DNA of 8,364 nucleotides from Promethearchaeota archaeon (GCA_019057355.1 DXJM01000291.1:1-8364), one strand, 5' to 3'. Shown: positions 1 through 7,384, counted from the first letter of the stretch. Translations and numbers: made by a program. Notes: generated from the sequence alone by a model not told the origin.

Positions 1-30
1 ATACAGAGTCATTATCATCAAAATTTTGAT

Positions 31-64
31 AAAGAAAATACCCCTGACAGATGAATTCGGGGGT
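31..64 (-). terminator. Possible second weak terminator near the left edge
   Basis: ACCCC and GGGGT (60-64 with 40-44) pair on the minus strand, with two further pairs beyond a mismatch. The T-rich run TATTTTCTTT (31-40) follows. The loop is long, so support is modest. Confidence 0.28.
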
Positions 65-135
65 GAATTTGGATATTACTCCCTCATCTGAAAAGGTGAT
101 GAGAAGGAAAAAGAAAGAGTAAAAGTGGTTAATAC

Positions 136-175
136 AAAAAAATAGGAAATTCGGCCCCATGAGAGCATCGGGTCC
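136..175 (-). terminator. Possible imperfect terminator after the TPR gene
   Basis: On the minus strand an eight-base-pair stem at 153-175 has one mismatch and one bulged G around a four-base loop. Seven T (136-142) follow, but ten bases away from the stem. That gap is longer than in a canonical intrinsic terminator, so this is only a candidate. Confidence 0.3.
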
Positions 176-192
176 AATATCTATTTTGTTTC

Positions 193-1905
193 TTATTCTT
201 GATCATTAATGCTGCTTTTTAAATGATAGGCAATTTTAATAAGGAATATATCTCTATTAAGAGGGATTAGCTTAAAAGAATTTCTTCCTATATTTGTACC
301 CAAAGAAAGAGATAGATTTTTTCCCTTTAAGTAATCTTCCCAAACAACTCGTCCATTAAAGAAGACAGAGATTAAAGGGGGGATATCTCTTTCACCGAAG
401 TCGAAATGCAAATTTAGAGTTATCTTTCGACCATCCAGAACAGGATTCCAGGAGTATCCTTTATTTTTCTTCATCAAATAATTTTTAAAGAGTTTCTCTC
501 TAGGAGAGAGCATTTCGTCTATCTTTTCACTTGCTTTTCGAATCTCCTCATCTGCATTCAATCTCTCATAATTTTGCCTAATTCTTATCAGTGTCTCAAG
601 ATTATTAGAATCTATTTCAAAAGCTTTCTGATAAAAATCACGTGCATCATACAAATAATTGGTCTTCTGGTAAGAATCCCCTATCAGGTCTAAAATACAC
701 ACATAAACATTTTTTTTATCCTCAGGAACAACAATAAAACTCTGTTTTAAATGGGTACCTAACTGCATAATATCCCTGTAATGATTTTGATGAAAGCGAA
801 GCAGGAGTTGGAAGTAAAGTCGATCGAGATTATCGTTAAAGCTAATTTCAAACTTTTCCCTGATTAATCGCCTGTTTTTAAGATAGTCTTCAATTTCTCC
901 TATGGCTTCTACATCTTTTTCCATAGATAAATAATCAAGCAAATAGCCTTCAACTTCTTTTAGATTTTTCTTCCGTTCAATAACGCATTTTGCTAATAAA
1001 ATTAATGCCTTTTTTTTGAGATTGTTAAACTCAGAAGAATTGATCAGATTTTGAGAGACTAAATTCTGATAGAATTTGATTCTTCTTAGGATATTCAAAC
1101 AAGATTTAAAATGATTGAAAGCCTCTTCTAGCCTTAAGGAATAAAATTCCTTCTCTCCCTCCTTATACTTCTCTTTTGCCCTCCTAAATTCTAAAAATTC
1201 AGCTTTAGCAAGATTCCTCTGTCTTGCTTCTAATGAAAGGGACCTTTCACCCAAATAATCAGCATACATTCTGTAAATATGTTGATCCTCGGGCAAAATC
1301 TTCTCGATAAGCCCGTAATTTCTCACATTCATTTCCCAAACATGGAGAAGGGAAAGAATTTTCTCTTTATCTTTTCTGCTAGCTATTTTTTTTAGGATCT
1401 GTAAAGTAAAATCTTTATCCTCATCTGAAAGTTGAGACCATTGTGACAGAAATATTTTGGAAACCTCAAAAAATATCTGGCTATTCTCACCGCCAAGAGA
1501 TACGGCTCTTTTAAATTCATCATGAGAACTGACATTTAAGGAAGGATAAAGATAGCCCAAATAAAGAAGCGATTGAGCCAAATGAAAATGCGCAAAGTAA
1601 GAAGAAGGATTGCTTTTTAGAGATTTTTGAAAGCTTTTTATGGATTTTCGAAGATATTCCTCACTCCGAGCTTTACTGCCAAGATAATTGTCAGCCAAAT
1701 TAAAATAAGCTTTTCCTAACTCATAAAAGACGAGATCATTTGAAGGATAATAATCAATCGCTTTTTCAAGAATCTCAATCTTTTTTTCACTCTCCTCTGT
1801 CTTCTCAGCCTTAGAATAGAGATGATTGTTCCAATAAATTACAGTGCACATCCCTCCAACAAATAAAATAGCTATTAGGATGAAAAACTTTTTTAAAATT
1901 ATCAT
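193..1905 (-). CDS. Membrane-anchored TPR-repeat protein with beta-rich C-terminal domain
   Basis: This 570-residue protein has an N-terminal hydrophobic segment at about 7-24 after a short basic start (MIILKK), which reads as an uncleaved signal anchor placing the rest in the periplasm. Helical repeats of TPR type follow: residues 39-75 (EKAIDYYPSNDLVFYELGKA), 82-119 (IKSFQKSLKSNPSSYFAHFH), and a late unit at about 399-450 (YQKAFEIDSNNLETLIRI). The middle (about 230-390) is helical and charged with poor repeat consensus. From about 488 the sequence becomes beta-rich with a VFFNGRVVWEDYL element and a GTNIGRNSFKL turn, resembling a small Ig-like or carbohydrate-binding-type sandwich. I do not recognise a named family for the whole protein. 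TPR proteins often accompany polysaccharide export systems as scaffolds, and co-transcription with the Wzy-like gene supports that. No strong Shine-Dalgarno site precedes the ATG; GAAAG is the best match. Function is inferred. Confidence 0.8.
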   Translation of the reverse strand: MIILKKFFILIAILFVGGMCTVIYWNNHLYSKAEKTEESEKKIEILEKAIDYYPSNDLVFYELGKAYFNLADNYLGSKARSEEYLRKSIKSFQKSLKSNPSSYFAHFHLAQSLLYLGYLYPSLNVSSHDEFKRAVSLGGENSQIFFEVSKIFLSQWSQLSDEDKDFTLQILKKIASRKDKEKILSLLHVWEMNVRNYGLIEKILPEDQHIYRMYADYLGERSLSLEARQRNLAKAEFLEFRRAKEKYKEGEKEFYSLRLEEAFNHFKSCLNILRRIKFYQNLVSQNLINSSEFNNLKKKALILLAKCVIERKKNLKEVEGYLLDYLSMEKDVEAIGEIEDYLKNRRLIREKFEISFNDNLDRLYFQLLLRFHQNHYRDIMQLGTHLKQSFIVVPEDKKNVYVCILDLIGDSYQKTNYLYDARDFYQKAFEIDSNNLETLIRIRQNYERLNADEEIRKASEKIDEMLSPREKLFKNYLMKKNKGYSWNPVLDGRKITLNLHFDFGERDIPPLISVFFNGRVVWEDYLKGKNLSLSLGTNIGRNSFKLIPLNRDIFLIKIAYHLKSSINDQE

Positions 1906-1963
1906 TTTTCTTTCAATCTACATTTCATATGCAAATAGCAAATCTTATTAGCTCTTTCCCCCC

Positions 1964-3436
1964 TTATGCATTTGAACGCTTTTTATAAAACACCGTTATC
2001 ATAGTTAAGGAAAGAACAACGGAAAAAAGGAGCATGTTGGCAGGAATGTGAAGATTAAAATCGGTTATACTGTGAATCAAAATACAAATAATAGCAATAA
2101 TTCCTCCAAGACCAAGTCCTTTAGCTTCAGGATGCCTTCTTTTTCGCCAAACAAGAAAAGACTTCACAAGCATATAAAGAATTCCTCCTAGAAGAAAAAT
2201 GAATCCGATAATTCCAAGTTCTGATAAATATTCAAGGTAGTCATTATGAGCATGATAAAGACGCATAAGGTTGCCTCCCGCATCCCAATCAGGGTAGAGA
2301 GAAGTAAAGGTCCCTAATCCAGTACCAATTAGAGGGAAATCTTTAAAAAAGCTCAATGTATTTTTCCAAAAGATCGGCCTTTGTTCATTGAGAATTGTAT
2401 CGGGTGAAAACCTTTCAAGAGTAGCGTCTATCCCAATATAAAGAGAAATAAGGGTAATGATAATAAAAGTAAATTTAAGAAAATTACTTATCCTTTTCTT
2501 TTGATCTTCGCTTCTTTTAAAATAAAGAACAGTCAATCCAAAAAAGAGGATAAAGCTTAAAATCAAAAGAAAAACTCCCGACCTAGACTTAGAAAATAGA
2601 ATTCCTAAACCCATGACGACTATGGCTAGAGATAGAAGCAAATTAGCTGAAAATCTTCTCTCAGATAAACGAAGGATTGCATCTTTCCATTTAAATCCCA
2701 CCAAAGAAAAAATTTTTCCTCTTGCTATGATGAGTCCTATGGCTAAAGGAATGATCATTTCCATGTATCCAGAGAGATGGTTCCGGTTGACGAAAGTCCC
2801 TGTTATGGTATCAAGATAATGAATTTTCTTATAGAATAAAATTCGAGGATTTTTGTTGTAGAGTTCAAACATTCCATAGAATGCTTCAAAAACTCCCATA
2901 GCAATTAACACTGAAAAAATCCGCATAATCTGGCGATGTTTTGTAACAGTTTTTATGAGAAGAAAACCAACCAGGAAATAAGAAAGAAGTTCAAGTGCTT
3001 CCTGAAGAGTATGATTTGGAATTAGAGAAAAACTCATAAACTTAATCTCTGCAAAGCTTGGTGAGTAAAGCTGCCGGAAAGAATAAGCTCCAGGAGAAAA
3101 AATTTTGACAAATAACCTGGGAAAAGGAATTATCTGAACAAAGATGAATATGAACAGGCCTAAAAATAGAAACCTCGGCCATTTAAGAGAATGAGATAGA
3201 AGCTCATTCTGCTTAGGTTTTTCTGTCATCAAAAAATATGCCATCATCATAATTAGCACTGTTATCTGAATGACGAGTATCGCCCAGTCATACACTGAGG
3301 CTGCCGGGAGGGGACTGAATACGATCAGTCCGAGTATTCCGTAATCAATGATCCGCTGGCAAATTGCATCACGACCTCTCAGAATCTCTTTATTTTTAAT
3401 TTTATTGTCTCGTCTCATAACGCCCTTGGCCACCAT
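1964..3436 (-). CDS. O-antigen ligase / Wzy-type polymerase family membrane protein
   Basis: This 490-residue protein has about a dozen hydrophobic segments and belongs by pattern to the O-antigen ligase/polymerase superfamily (Wzy_C, PF04932). Diagnostic pieces are GTFVNRNHLSGYMEM (213-227), SKSRSGVFLL (282-291), RPIFW (353-357), GTGLGTF (371-377) and HAHNDYLEYLSELGIIGF (395-412), followed by HSITDFNLHIPAN (455-467). The long periplasmic loop between about 337 and 404 holds the residues usually important in these enzymes. The family joins undecaprenyl-diphosphate-linked glycans to each other (polymerase) or to an acceptor (ligase); sequence alone does not separate these. In a Wzc-containing locus the polymerase role is more likely. 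The ATG at 3434-3436 has only a close AGG; ATG codon 7 (3416-3418) has AAGGG four bases upstream, so the start is uncertain by six residues. It has its own promoter and is followed after 58 bases by the TPR gene. Confidence 0.88.
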   Translation of the reverse strand: MVAKGVMRRDNKIKNKEILRGRDAICQRIIDYGILGLIVFSPLPAASVYDWAILVIQITVLIMMMAYFLMTEKPKQNELLSHSLKWPRFLFLGLFIFIFVQIIPFPRLFVKIFSPGAYSFRQLYSPSFAEIKFMSFSLIPNHTLQEALELLSYFLVGFLLIKTVTKHRQIMRIFSVLIAMGVFEAFYGMFELYNKNPRILFYKKIHYLDTITGTFVNRNHLSGYMEMIIPLAIGLIIARGKIFSLVGFKWKDAILRLSERRFSANLLLSLAIVVMGLGILFSKSRSGVFLLILSFILFFGLTVLYFKRSEDQKKRISNFLKFTFIIITLISLYIGIDATLERFSPDTILNEQRPIFWKNTLSFFKDFPLIGTGLGTFTSLYPDWDAGGNLMRLYHAHNDYLEYLSELGIIGFIFLLGGILYMLVKSFLVWRKRRHPEAKGLGLGGIIAIICILIHSITDFNLHIPANMLLFSVVLSLTMITVFYKKRSNA

Positions 3437-3462
3437 GAACCTGAGAAAATGTGTAGGAATGC

Positions 3463-3492
3463 ATTAAAGCTTAATTCTTTAAGGTCTGTCAA
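3463..3492 (-). promoter_or_regulatory. Sigma-70-type promoter for the ligase/TPR unit
   Basis: Read on the minus strand, TTGACA (3487-3492, perfect -35 match) is separated by 18 bases from TTTAAT (3463-3468, five of six matches to TATAAT). Transcription would start near 3454-3460, leaving a leader of about 20 bases before the ATG at 3436. It lies directly after the tandem terminators, where a new unit needs a promoter. Confidence 0.8.
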
Positions 3493-3517
3493 AACCATAT
3501 TTCTTTTCTCATTATAT

Positions 3518-3543
3518 AAAAAAAATAAGGCTGAGAAGCCTTA
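3518..3543 (-). terminator. Intrinsic terminator 2, in tandem with terminator 1
   Basis: Directly after the first T-tract, a seven-base-pair stem TAAGGCT / AGCCTTA (3526-3532 with 3537-3543) with a four-base loop is followed on the minus strand by eight T (3518-3525). Two complete terminators in a row make the end of this transcription unit firm and insulate the next promoter. Confidence 0.85.
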
Positions 3544-3544
3544 C

Positions 3545-3571
3545 AAAAAAACAAGGATGCGTAGCATCCTT
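3545..3571 (-). terminator. Intrinsic terminator 1 after the wzc-type gene
   Basis: On the minus strand an eight-base-pair perfect stem, AAGGATGC / GCATCCTT (3553-3560 with 3564-3571), closes on a three-base loop. One G and then seven T (3545-3551) follow. This is a textbook Rho-independent terminator, about 73 bases after the wzc-type stop codon. Confidence 0.88.
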
Positions 3572-3644
3572 CCTTGTTGGTTATGAGTTTGAGAAATTAA
3601 TCTTCTTTTAGTTCCTTAGAAAAATTCTTTAACTTTTAATTTTC

Positions 3645-5939
3645 CTATTTTTCCCCCCCATATTTCTTTTCCTCATCTAGATAATTCGAGCGATAATAAT
3701 GATAATAATCCATGTAAAAGTAGTTTCCCTTTTTTATCTTTATACCGTTAAAGATAACTCCACTTATATTTGCCTTGGCTTTCCTTAATTCTTCCACTGC
3801 ATTCAGGAATGCTCTACGAGTAAGTTTACTTCCGTTAACAACTAAAACTGTACTATCTGAAAAAGAGGAGACAATCATTCCATCAGTCACTGCGAGCACC
3901 GGAGGTGTATCAAGAAGGATAAAATCGAACCCATTCTTAATTTCTTCCATCATTTCTTTCATTATTTTAGAATTCAATAGTTCAGTCGGGTTTGGAGGTA
4001 TGGGACCACTGGGCAGAATCCAGATATTCTTGATGGAAGTCTTCTGGATAGCTTCTTTTAGATTTATCTTTCCTGCCAAATAGCCACTCAGACCATTGAC
4101 ATTTCTGGCCTTAAATATCCAATGGAGCCTTGGTTTCCTCAGGTCTGAATCGATCACCAGAACTTTCTCCTCTAACTGTGCAAATGATACAGCCATATTA
4201 ACCACAGTGGAGGTCTTTCCTTCCATAGGCAAAGCACTGGTGAAAGCGATGGACTTTGGATGATCTTCGGCATGAGAAAGCAGAATAGATGTTCTTATTG
4301 TCCGGTAATCTTCTGATATGGAAAGTCTTGGGAAAAGATGGTTAATGAGCTCAATTCCTTCTATTTCTGGAGAAGGCTCTTCATCTTGATAGTATTCATC
4401 TCCATAAGAATAACTATATCCAAAATTTTTCAGATCTTTACTCTTTCCAATCCCGTCTGATGCTAGATAGGGAATCACTCCCAAGGAGGGAAGGTCTGCC
4501 AGTCTTTCCACATCCTCTGGGCCTTTAACCGAATTGTCAAAATATTCAAGGATGAAGCAGAGTCCTGTTCCTCCAAAAATGCCAAAGAAAAAAGCTAGAA
4601 TAAGATTCAATTTCTTTTTTGGTGAAACAGCATATTCAGGCACTTCTCCATGATCGATTATGCTGATATTACTCGCTTTTAGCCCTCCTAATTGTTCCGA
4701 AATATGTGTCTCATCTCTTTTCTCCACTAAAGAATCGAGTTGTTTACGTTTATTCTCCACCTCTATTTTTAAGCTATTATACAGAATAGCATCGGAACTC
4801 ATTTTTGCCACATCTTCTTTTTGTTTATTCAGTAAGCTTCTAAGGTAGGATTCTCTTTTTAGAGCAGCATTGTATTCAGCCTCAGCAGTTCCCACTACTT
4901 TCTCAAGCTCTTCCTTCATGCTATCCAGCCTTGCCTTAAGCCGAATCATCTCAGGATGGTTTGGCTTATAATCCTTACTTTTTTCTTCATATTCATTCTT
5001 AATTCTTGAATATTCTGCTTTCAACTGTTGAACGACAGGATTGCTTAATGATTGAGGAATCGCATCTACATCTATATCTTTTAACTCCCTGTATGCAGCC
5101 TCTGCTCGAAACCGTGCGATTCTTGCCTCTGTATAAGCATTATTATAATCAGCCAATGTGGCAAGTGCTGCACTCTCTGAATCACTTAAAGAGCTTAAAG
5201 AAAGAAGATCTTTATCCTTAACATATTTTTGAAGTTCTCGTGTTTTTGTTGTTAATTCCTCTCGAAGGGAAGCAATCTGGGTATTTAAGAAATCTGATGC
5301 CTGTTGGGTTCTTTCGTAACGTTTTTCAATTGAGAAAATTATGAATTCTTCAGCCAGAGTATTAACAATCTCAGCCGCCAAAAGAGGAGAGGCAGAGGAA
5401 TAGGTTATTTCCACTAATTTTGTATCTCGGATAGGTCTAGCTTCAATTTTTCCCTGAATAGCCTTGGCTATATCAGAATACGGATCTGAGGGATATAAGG
5501 AGCTTGATCCCCCTTCCTCTGACTTTTTTCTGGAAGTAATCCATTTAAAAGTAATGATATTCTTTATAGGCGTGAGCAAGCTTTTCTTCTTTCCACTTCC
5601 TCCACCAAATTCTGGGCGGGACAAAAGATTAAGTTTTTTAGCAACTCTTTCCGCCAGAGACCTGCTCTTAATCAGTCTGAGTTGAGTATAAAAAAATCTA
5701 AAATCGCTAACAACCGGAGATTCATATCCAAAAGTTTCCTCCATGCTCAAGACCCTTGATCTATCTTCTTCTATCAGCAAAGTTGCTGTTGATTCATACA
5801 TCGGAGTAGCGAGAAATGAAATAATTCCTGCGATAACAACAAGAGTACATGTGAAGGTCACCAGCACCCATTTTCTCTTGAGTATTATCTGCCAGTAAAG
5901 AAGTAAATCAATCGTTTCCTTCTTATCTATTTTGCTCAT
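3645..5939 (-). CDS. wzc: Wzc-like polysaccharide co-polymerase with BY-kinase domain (tyrosine autokinase)
   Basis: This 764-residue inner-membrane protein controls polysaccharide chain length and export. The N-terminus has a Wzz-type domain with TM1 at about 25-44. A large periplasmic coiled-coil region (about 205-420) has GNVR-like character, and the proline-containing EVPEYAVSPKKK leads into TM2 at about 445-464. The cytoplasmic BY-kinase follows: an ExxRxxR oligomerisation motif (E543, R546, R549), Walker A SALPMEGKTST (568-578, K575), Walker A' VLVIDSDLRKP (593-603), the LPSGPIPPNPTELL signature (642-655) and Walker B FILLDTPP (673-680, D677). The C-terminal tail holds eight tyrosines between 740 and 760, the expected autophosphorylation cluster. 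All catalytic motifs are intact and the one-piece kinase fusion is the proteobacterial form. The ATG has GGGAG seven bases upstream. An insert at about 107-157, rich in Gly, Ser and Lys, lies in the periplasmic part. The gene is the last of its unit and is followed by tandem terminators. No cognate phosphatase is in the window. Confidence 0.95.
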   Translation of the reverse strand: MSKIDKKETIDLLLYWQIILKRKWVLVTFTCTLVVIAGIISFLATPMYESTATLLIEEDRSRVLSMEETFGYESPVVSDFRFFYTQLRLIKSRSLAERVAKKLNLLSRPEFGGGSGKKKSLLTPIKNIITFKWITSRKKSEEGGSSSLYPSDPYSDIAKAIQGKIEARPIRDTKLVEITYSSASPLLAAEIVNTLAEEFIIFSIEKRYERTQQASDFLNTQIASLREELTTKTRELQKYVKDKDLLSLSSLSDSESAALATLADYNNAYTEARIARFRAEAAYRELKDIDVDAIPQSLSNPVVQQLKAEYSRIKNEYEEKSKDYKPNHPEMIRLKARLDSMKEELEKVVGTAEAEYNAALKRESYLRSLLNKQKEDVAKMSSDAILYNSLKIEVENKRKQLDSLVEKRDETHISEQLGGLKASNISIIDHGEVPEYAVSPKKKLNLILAFFFGIFGGTGLCFILEYFDNSVKGPEDVERLADLPSLGVIPYLASDGIGKSKDLKNFGYSYSYGDEYYQDEEPSPEIEGIELINHLFPRLSISEDYRTIRTSILLSHAEDHPKSIAFTSALPMEGKTSTVVNMAVSFAQLEEKVLVIDSDLRKPRLHWIFKARNVNGLSGYLAGKINLKEAIQKTSIKNIWILPSGPIPPNPTELLNSKIMKEMMEEIKNGFDFILLDTPPVLAVTDGMIVSSFSDSTVLVVNGSKLTRRAFLNAVEELRKAKANISGVIFNGIKIKKGNYFYMDYYHYYRSNYLDEEKKYGGEK

Positions 5940-5946
5940 TCTATTT

Positions 5947-5951
5947 CTCCC
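5947..5951 (-). promoter_or_regulatory. Ribosome binding site of the wzc-type gene
   Basis: GGGAG, within AAAGGGAG on the minus strand, lies seven bases before the ATG at 5937-5939. It confirms that start and suggests efficient initiation even though the gene begins 75 bases after the barrel stop codon. Confidence 0.6.
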
Positions 5952-6014
5952 TTTGACATATAGCTAACAGGAAAGGAATCCTTTCATCATCTGACACCCA
6001 CTATTTTCCATTCG

Positions 6015-7379
6015 CTAGAATTCATAAGTCAAGTAACCCCCTACAAATATCCTATCTCTTTTAATCCCAGAGATATTAGAATCTCTCTCCCAAAAATTGG
6101 CTCTAATTCCTAAGCCTGTATTCCTTATTATTCTTACCACAAATCCTACTGAATGAGTACGGTAAATGTCTCTCCTTTCTATTTCGTTATAAGTCTCATC
6201 TGGCATCCTAAGCAATATTAATTCTGGATAATTGGCTATTCCATACCAAAAATCATAATCCAACCTCACATACCTTGTTAAATAATAGGAAATTCCTATC
6301 CCATATCTACTTTCCAAGAAAAATATGTTGTCCGTAAAATAAGAAAATCTACAATCTCTATTGTATGAAAAACGAAAATTAAATCTCCTTATTCTCAGTA
6401 AAACGCTTGTATCACCTACAAGGCCAGAAAAACTTGTCTTTCCAGCTCTTACAGGAGTAAGCCTTTTATAGCCAAGGGAAAAAGTTCCTCTTATTCTTCC
6501 TACAAAGGGAAATCGGAGACCAGAATTAACTTGATAGGAGTACGAATTCCGCCATTGCGATTCAATATGTCCAAATTTATATTCCGCATATTCTCCATTC
6601 AGGAAGAAAAAACTTTCTGAGAAAATTTTGTAGTTAAATTCAAAATAGCTCTTTATTTCCTCTCGGCTTAACGCTCGGGAAAGATGAATTTCCTCTTCAG
6701 GAGATATAATATCTTCGAATGAAATCTTCGTTACTGAAATAGAAACTCCAAGAGACGTCCTCCTTGCGCTTTCATAGAAAAATCTTCCTCTAAATCTTTC
6801 CAGATGTTGATTGGCCCTTACATCAAACTCACTTGTTGCCCGCCACCTCCTGTTGCTTGAGGAATAATCTCCTGAAATAACAAATCGATTAAAAAGAAGC
6901 AGTTTAAACTCAGGAGTGATATTATTATTTAAACGTCTTTCTCTTTTCTGTTTAATGTAAAAAACATATTCGGGACTTTCAGTTAAAGAAAGAATTAAAT
7001 AATTCCGGAAAAGTAAATAGACCTTAGCCTCAGGGGAGATTGTCATTGTGTAATCCGAGATTGGCTCATCTTCCTCCCGCTTTCCATAGACATTATCATC
7101 ATAACCGATATCCTTGAACCAAATTGTGGGATAGATCCTGAATGGTCCTAGACGATATTTAGTTTGTTCTGCAATTTGTTCCAATTCCTTCCTGAATGTC
7201 TGATAGCTCTGTCCGTATGTAGGAACTGAAATCAAAAACAGGATTAAAAAAAATGGAGGCAAAAATATTAGAAAAAGGAAAGTTCTCTTTTTTGTATTTC
7301 TTTGTTCTTTACTCTTTGATGCTGCCTGATACATTTGACGTAAAGCTTTTAATTTATTTATCCTGGGCGCAGAAACCAA
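6015..7379 (-). CDS. Outer-membrane beta-barrel protein, BBP2_2-like, candidate polysaccharide export porin
   Basis: This 454-residue protein has a basic n-region, a hydrophobic stretch at about residues 33-51 and a likely signal-peptidase site near TYGQ (54-57). A short linker then leads to GPFRIYPTIWFKDIGYDDNVY (79-98 region). The 'gpf..yP....gyDDNv' pattern is typical of the putative beta-barrel porin 2 family (BBP2_2, PF10082). The remainder alternates polar and hydrophobic residues in many short strands and ends in YLTYEF, with the terminal Phe used as the outer-membrane insertion signal. Many strands carry Arg on the polar face, for example R195/R197/R199, R295/R297 and R329/R331/R336. 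The start is a TTG with a good ribosome site; the only internal ATG (codon 16) lacks one. It follows the GT39 gene by 20 bases and precedes the wzc-type gene by 75 bases, which points to a role in polymer export. By analogy with Myxococcus Wzp barrels and VpsM it could pair with an OPX protein. That role is inferred; the barrel itself is well supported. Confidence 0.8.
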   Translation of the reverse strand: MVSAPRINKLKALRQMYQAASKSKEQRNTKKRTFLFLIFLPPFFLILFLISVPTYGQSYQTFRKELEQIAEQTKYRLGPFRIYPTIWFKDIGYDDNVYGKREEDEPISDYTMTISPEAKVYLLFRNYLILSLTESPEYVFYIKQKRERRLNNNITPEFKLLLFNRFVISGDYSSSNRRWRATSEFDVRANQHLERFRGRFFYESARRTSLGVSISVTKISFEDIISPEEEIHLSRALSREEIKSYFEFNYKIFSESFFFLNGEYAEYKFGHIESQWRNSYSYQVNSGLRFPFVGRIRGTFSLGYKRLTPVRAGKTSFSGLVGDTSVLLRIRRFNFRFSYNRDCRFSYFTDNIFFLESRYGIGISYYLTRYVRLDYDFWYGIANYPELILLRMPDETYNEIERRDIYRTHSVGFVVRIIRNTGLGIRANFWERDSNISGIKRDRIFVGGYLTYEF

Positions 7380-7384
7380 TAAAG

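Larger units (their letters stand above)
1..192. other. Left-edge intergenic stretch with ambiguous partial reading frames
   Basis: No gene is certain here. A minus-strand frame opens with ATG at 158-160 and stays open for 53 codons to the edge; it begins MGPNFLFFC and has a hydrophobic stretch, but lacks a ribosome site and has low-complexity T-rich DNA. A plus-strand frame entering from the left ends in TGA at 89-91 and reads IPLTDEFGGEFGYYSLI at its end; it could be the C-terminus of a convergent gene. They overlap, so at most one is likely real. Confidence 0.3.

Noticed and set aside
83..103. Inverted repeat CTCATC / GATGAG
   Set aside because: Six base pairs with a nine-base loop and no T-tract on either strand; too weak to call a terminator.
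2613..5685. Several plus-strand frames of 62-102 codons (2613-2819, 3775-4083, 4660-4848, 5006-5221, 5464-5685)
   Set aside because: All are antisense to the strongly supported ligase and wzc-type genes and show no recognisable domains.
5953..5981. TTGACA on the plus strand between the barrel and wzc-type genes
   Set aside because: No acceptable -10 element follows at 16-18 bases and no plus-strand gene begins there.
5971..5985. Small hairpin GAAAGG-AAT-CCTTTC before the wzc-type gene
   Set aside because: Only six base pairs with a three-base loop and no T-tract; it is not a terminator, and an attenuator role has no support.
5964..6011. Possible 15-codon leader peptide on the minus strand before the wzc-type gene
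   Set aside because: No ribosome site, and a frame this short occurs readily by chance.
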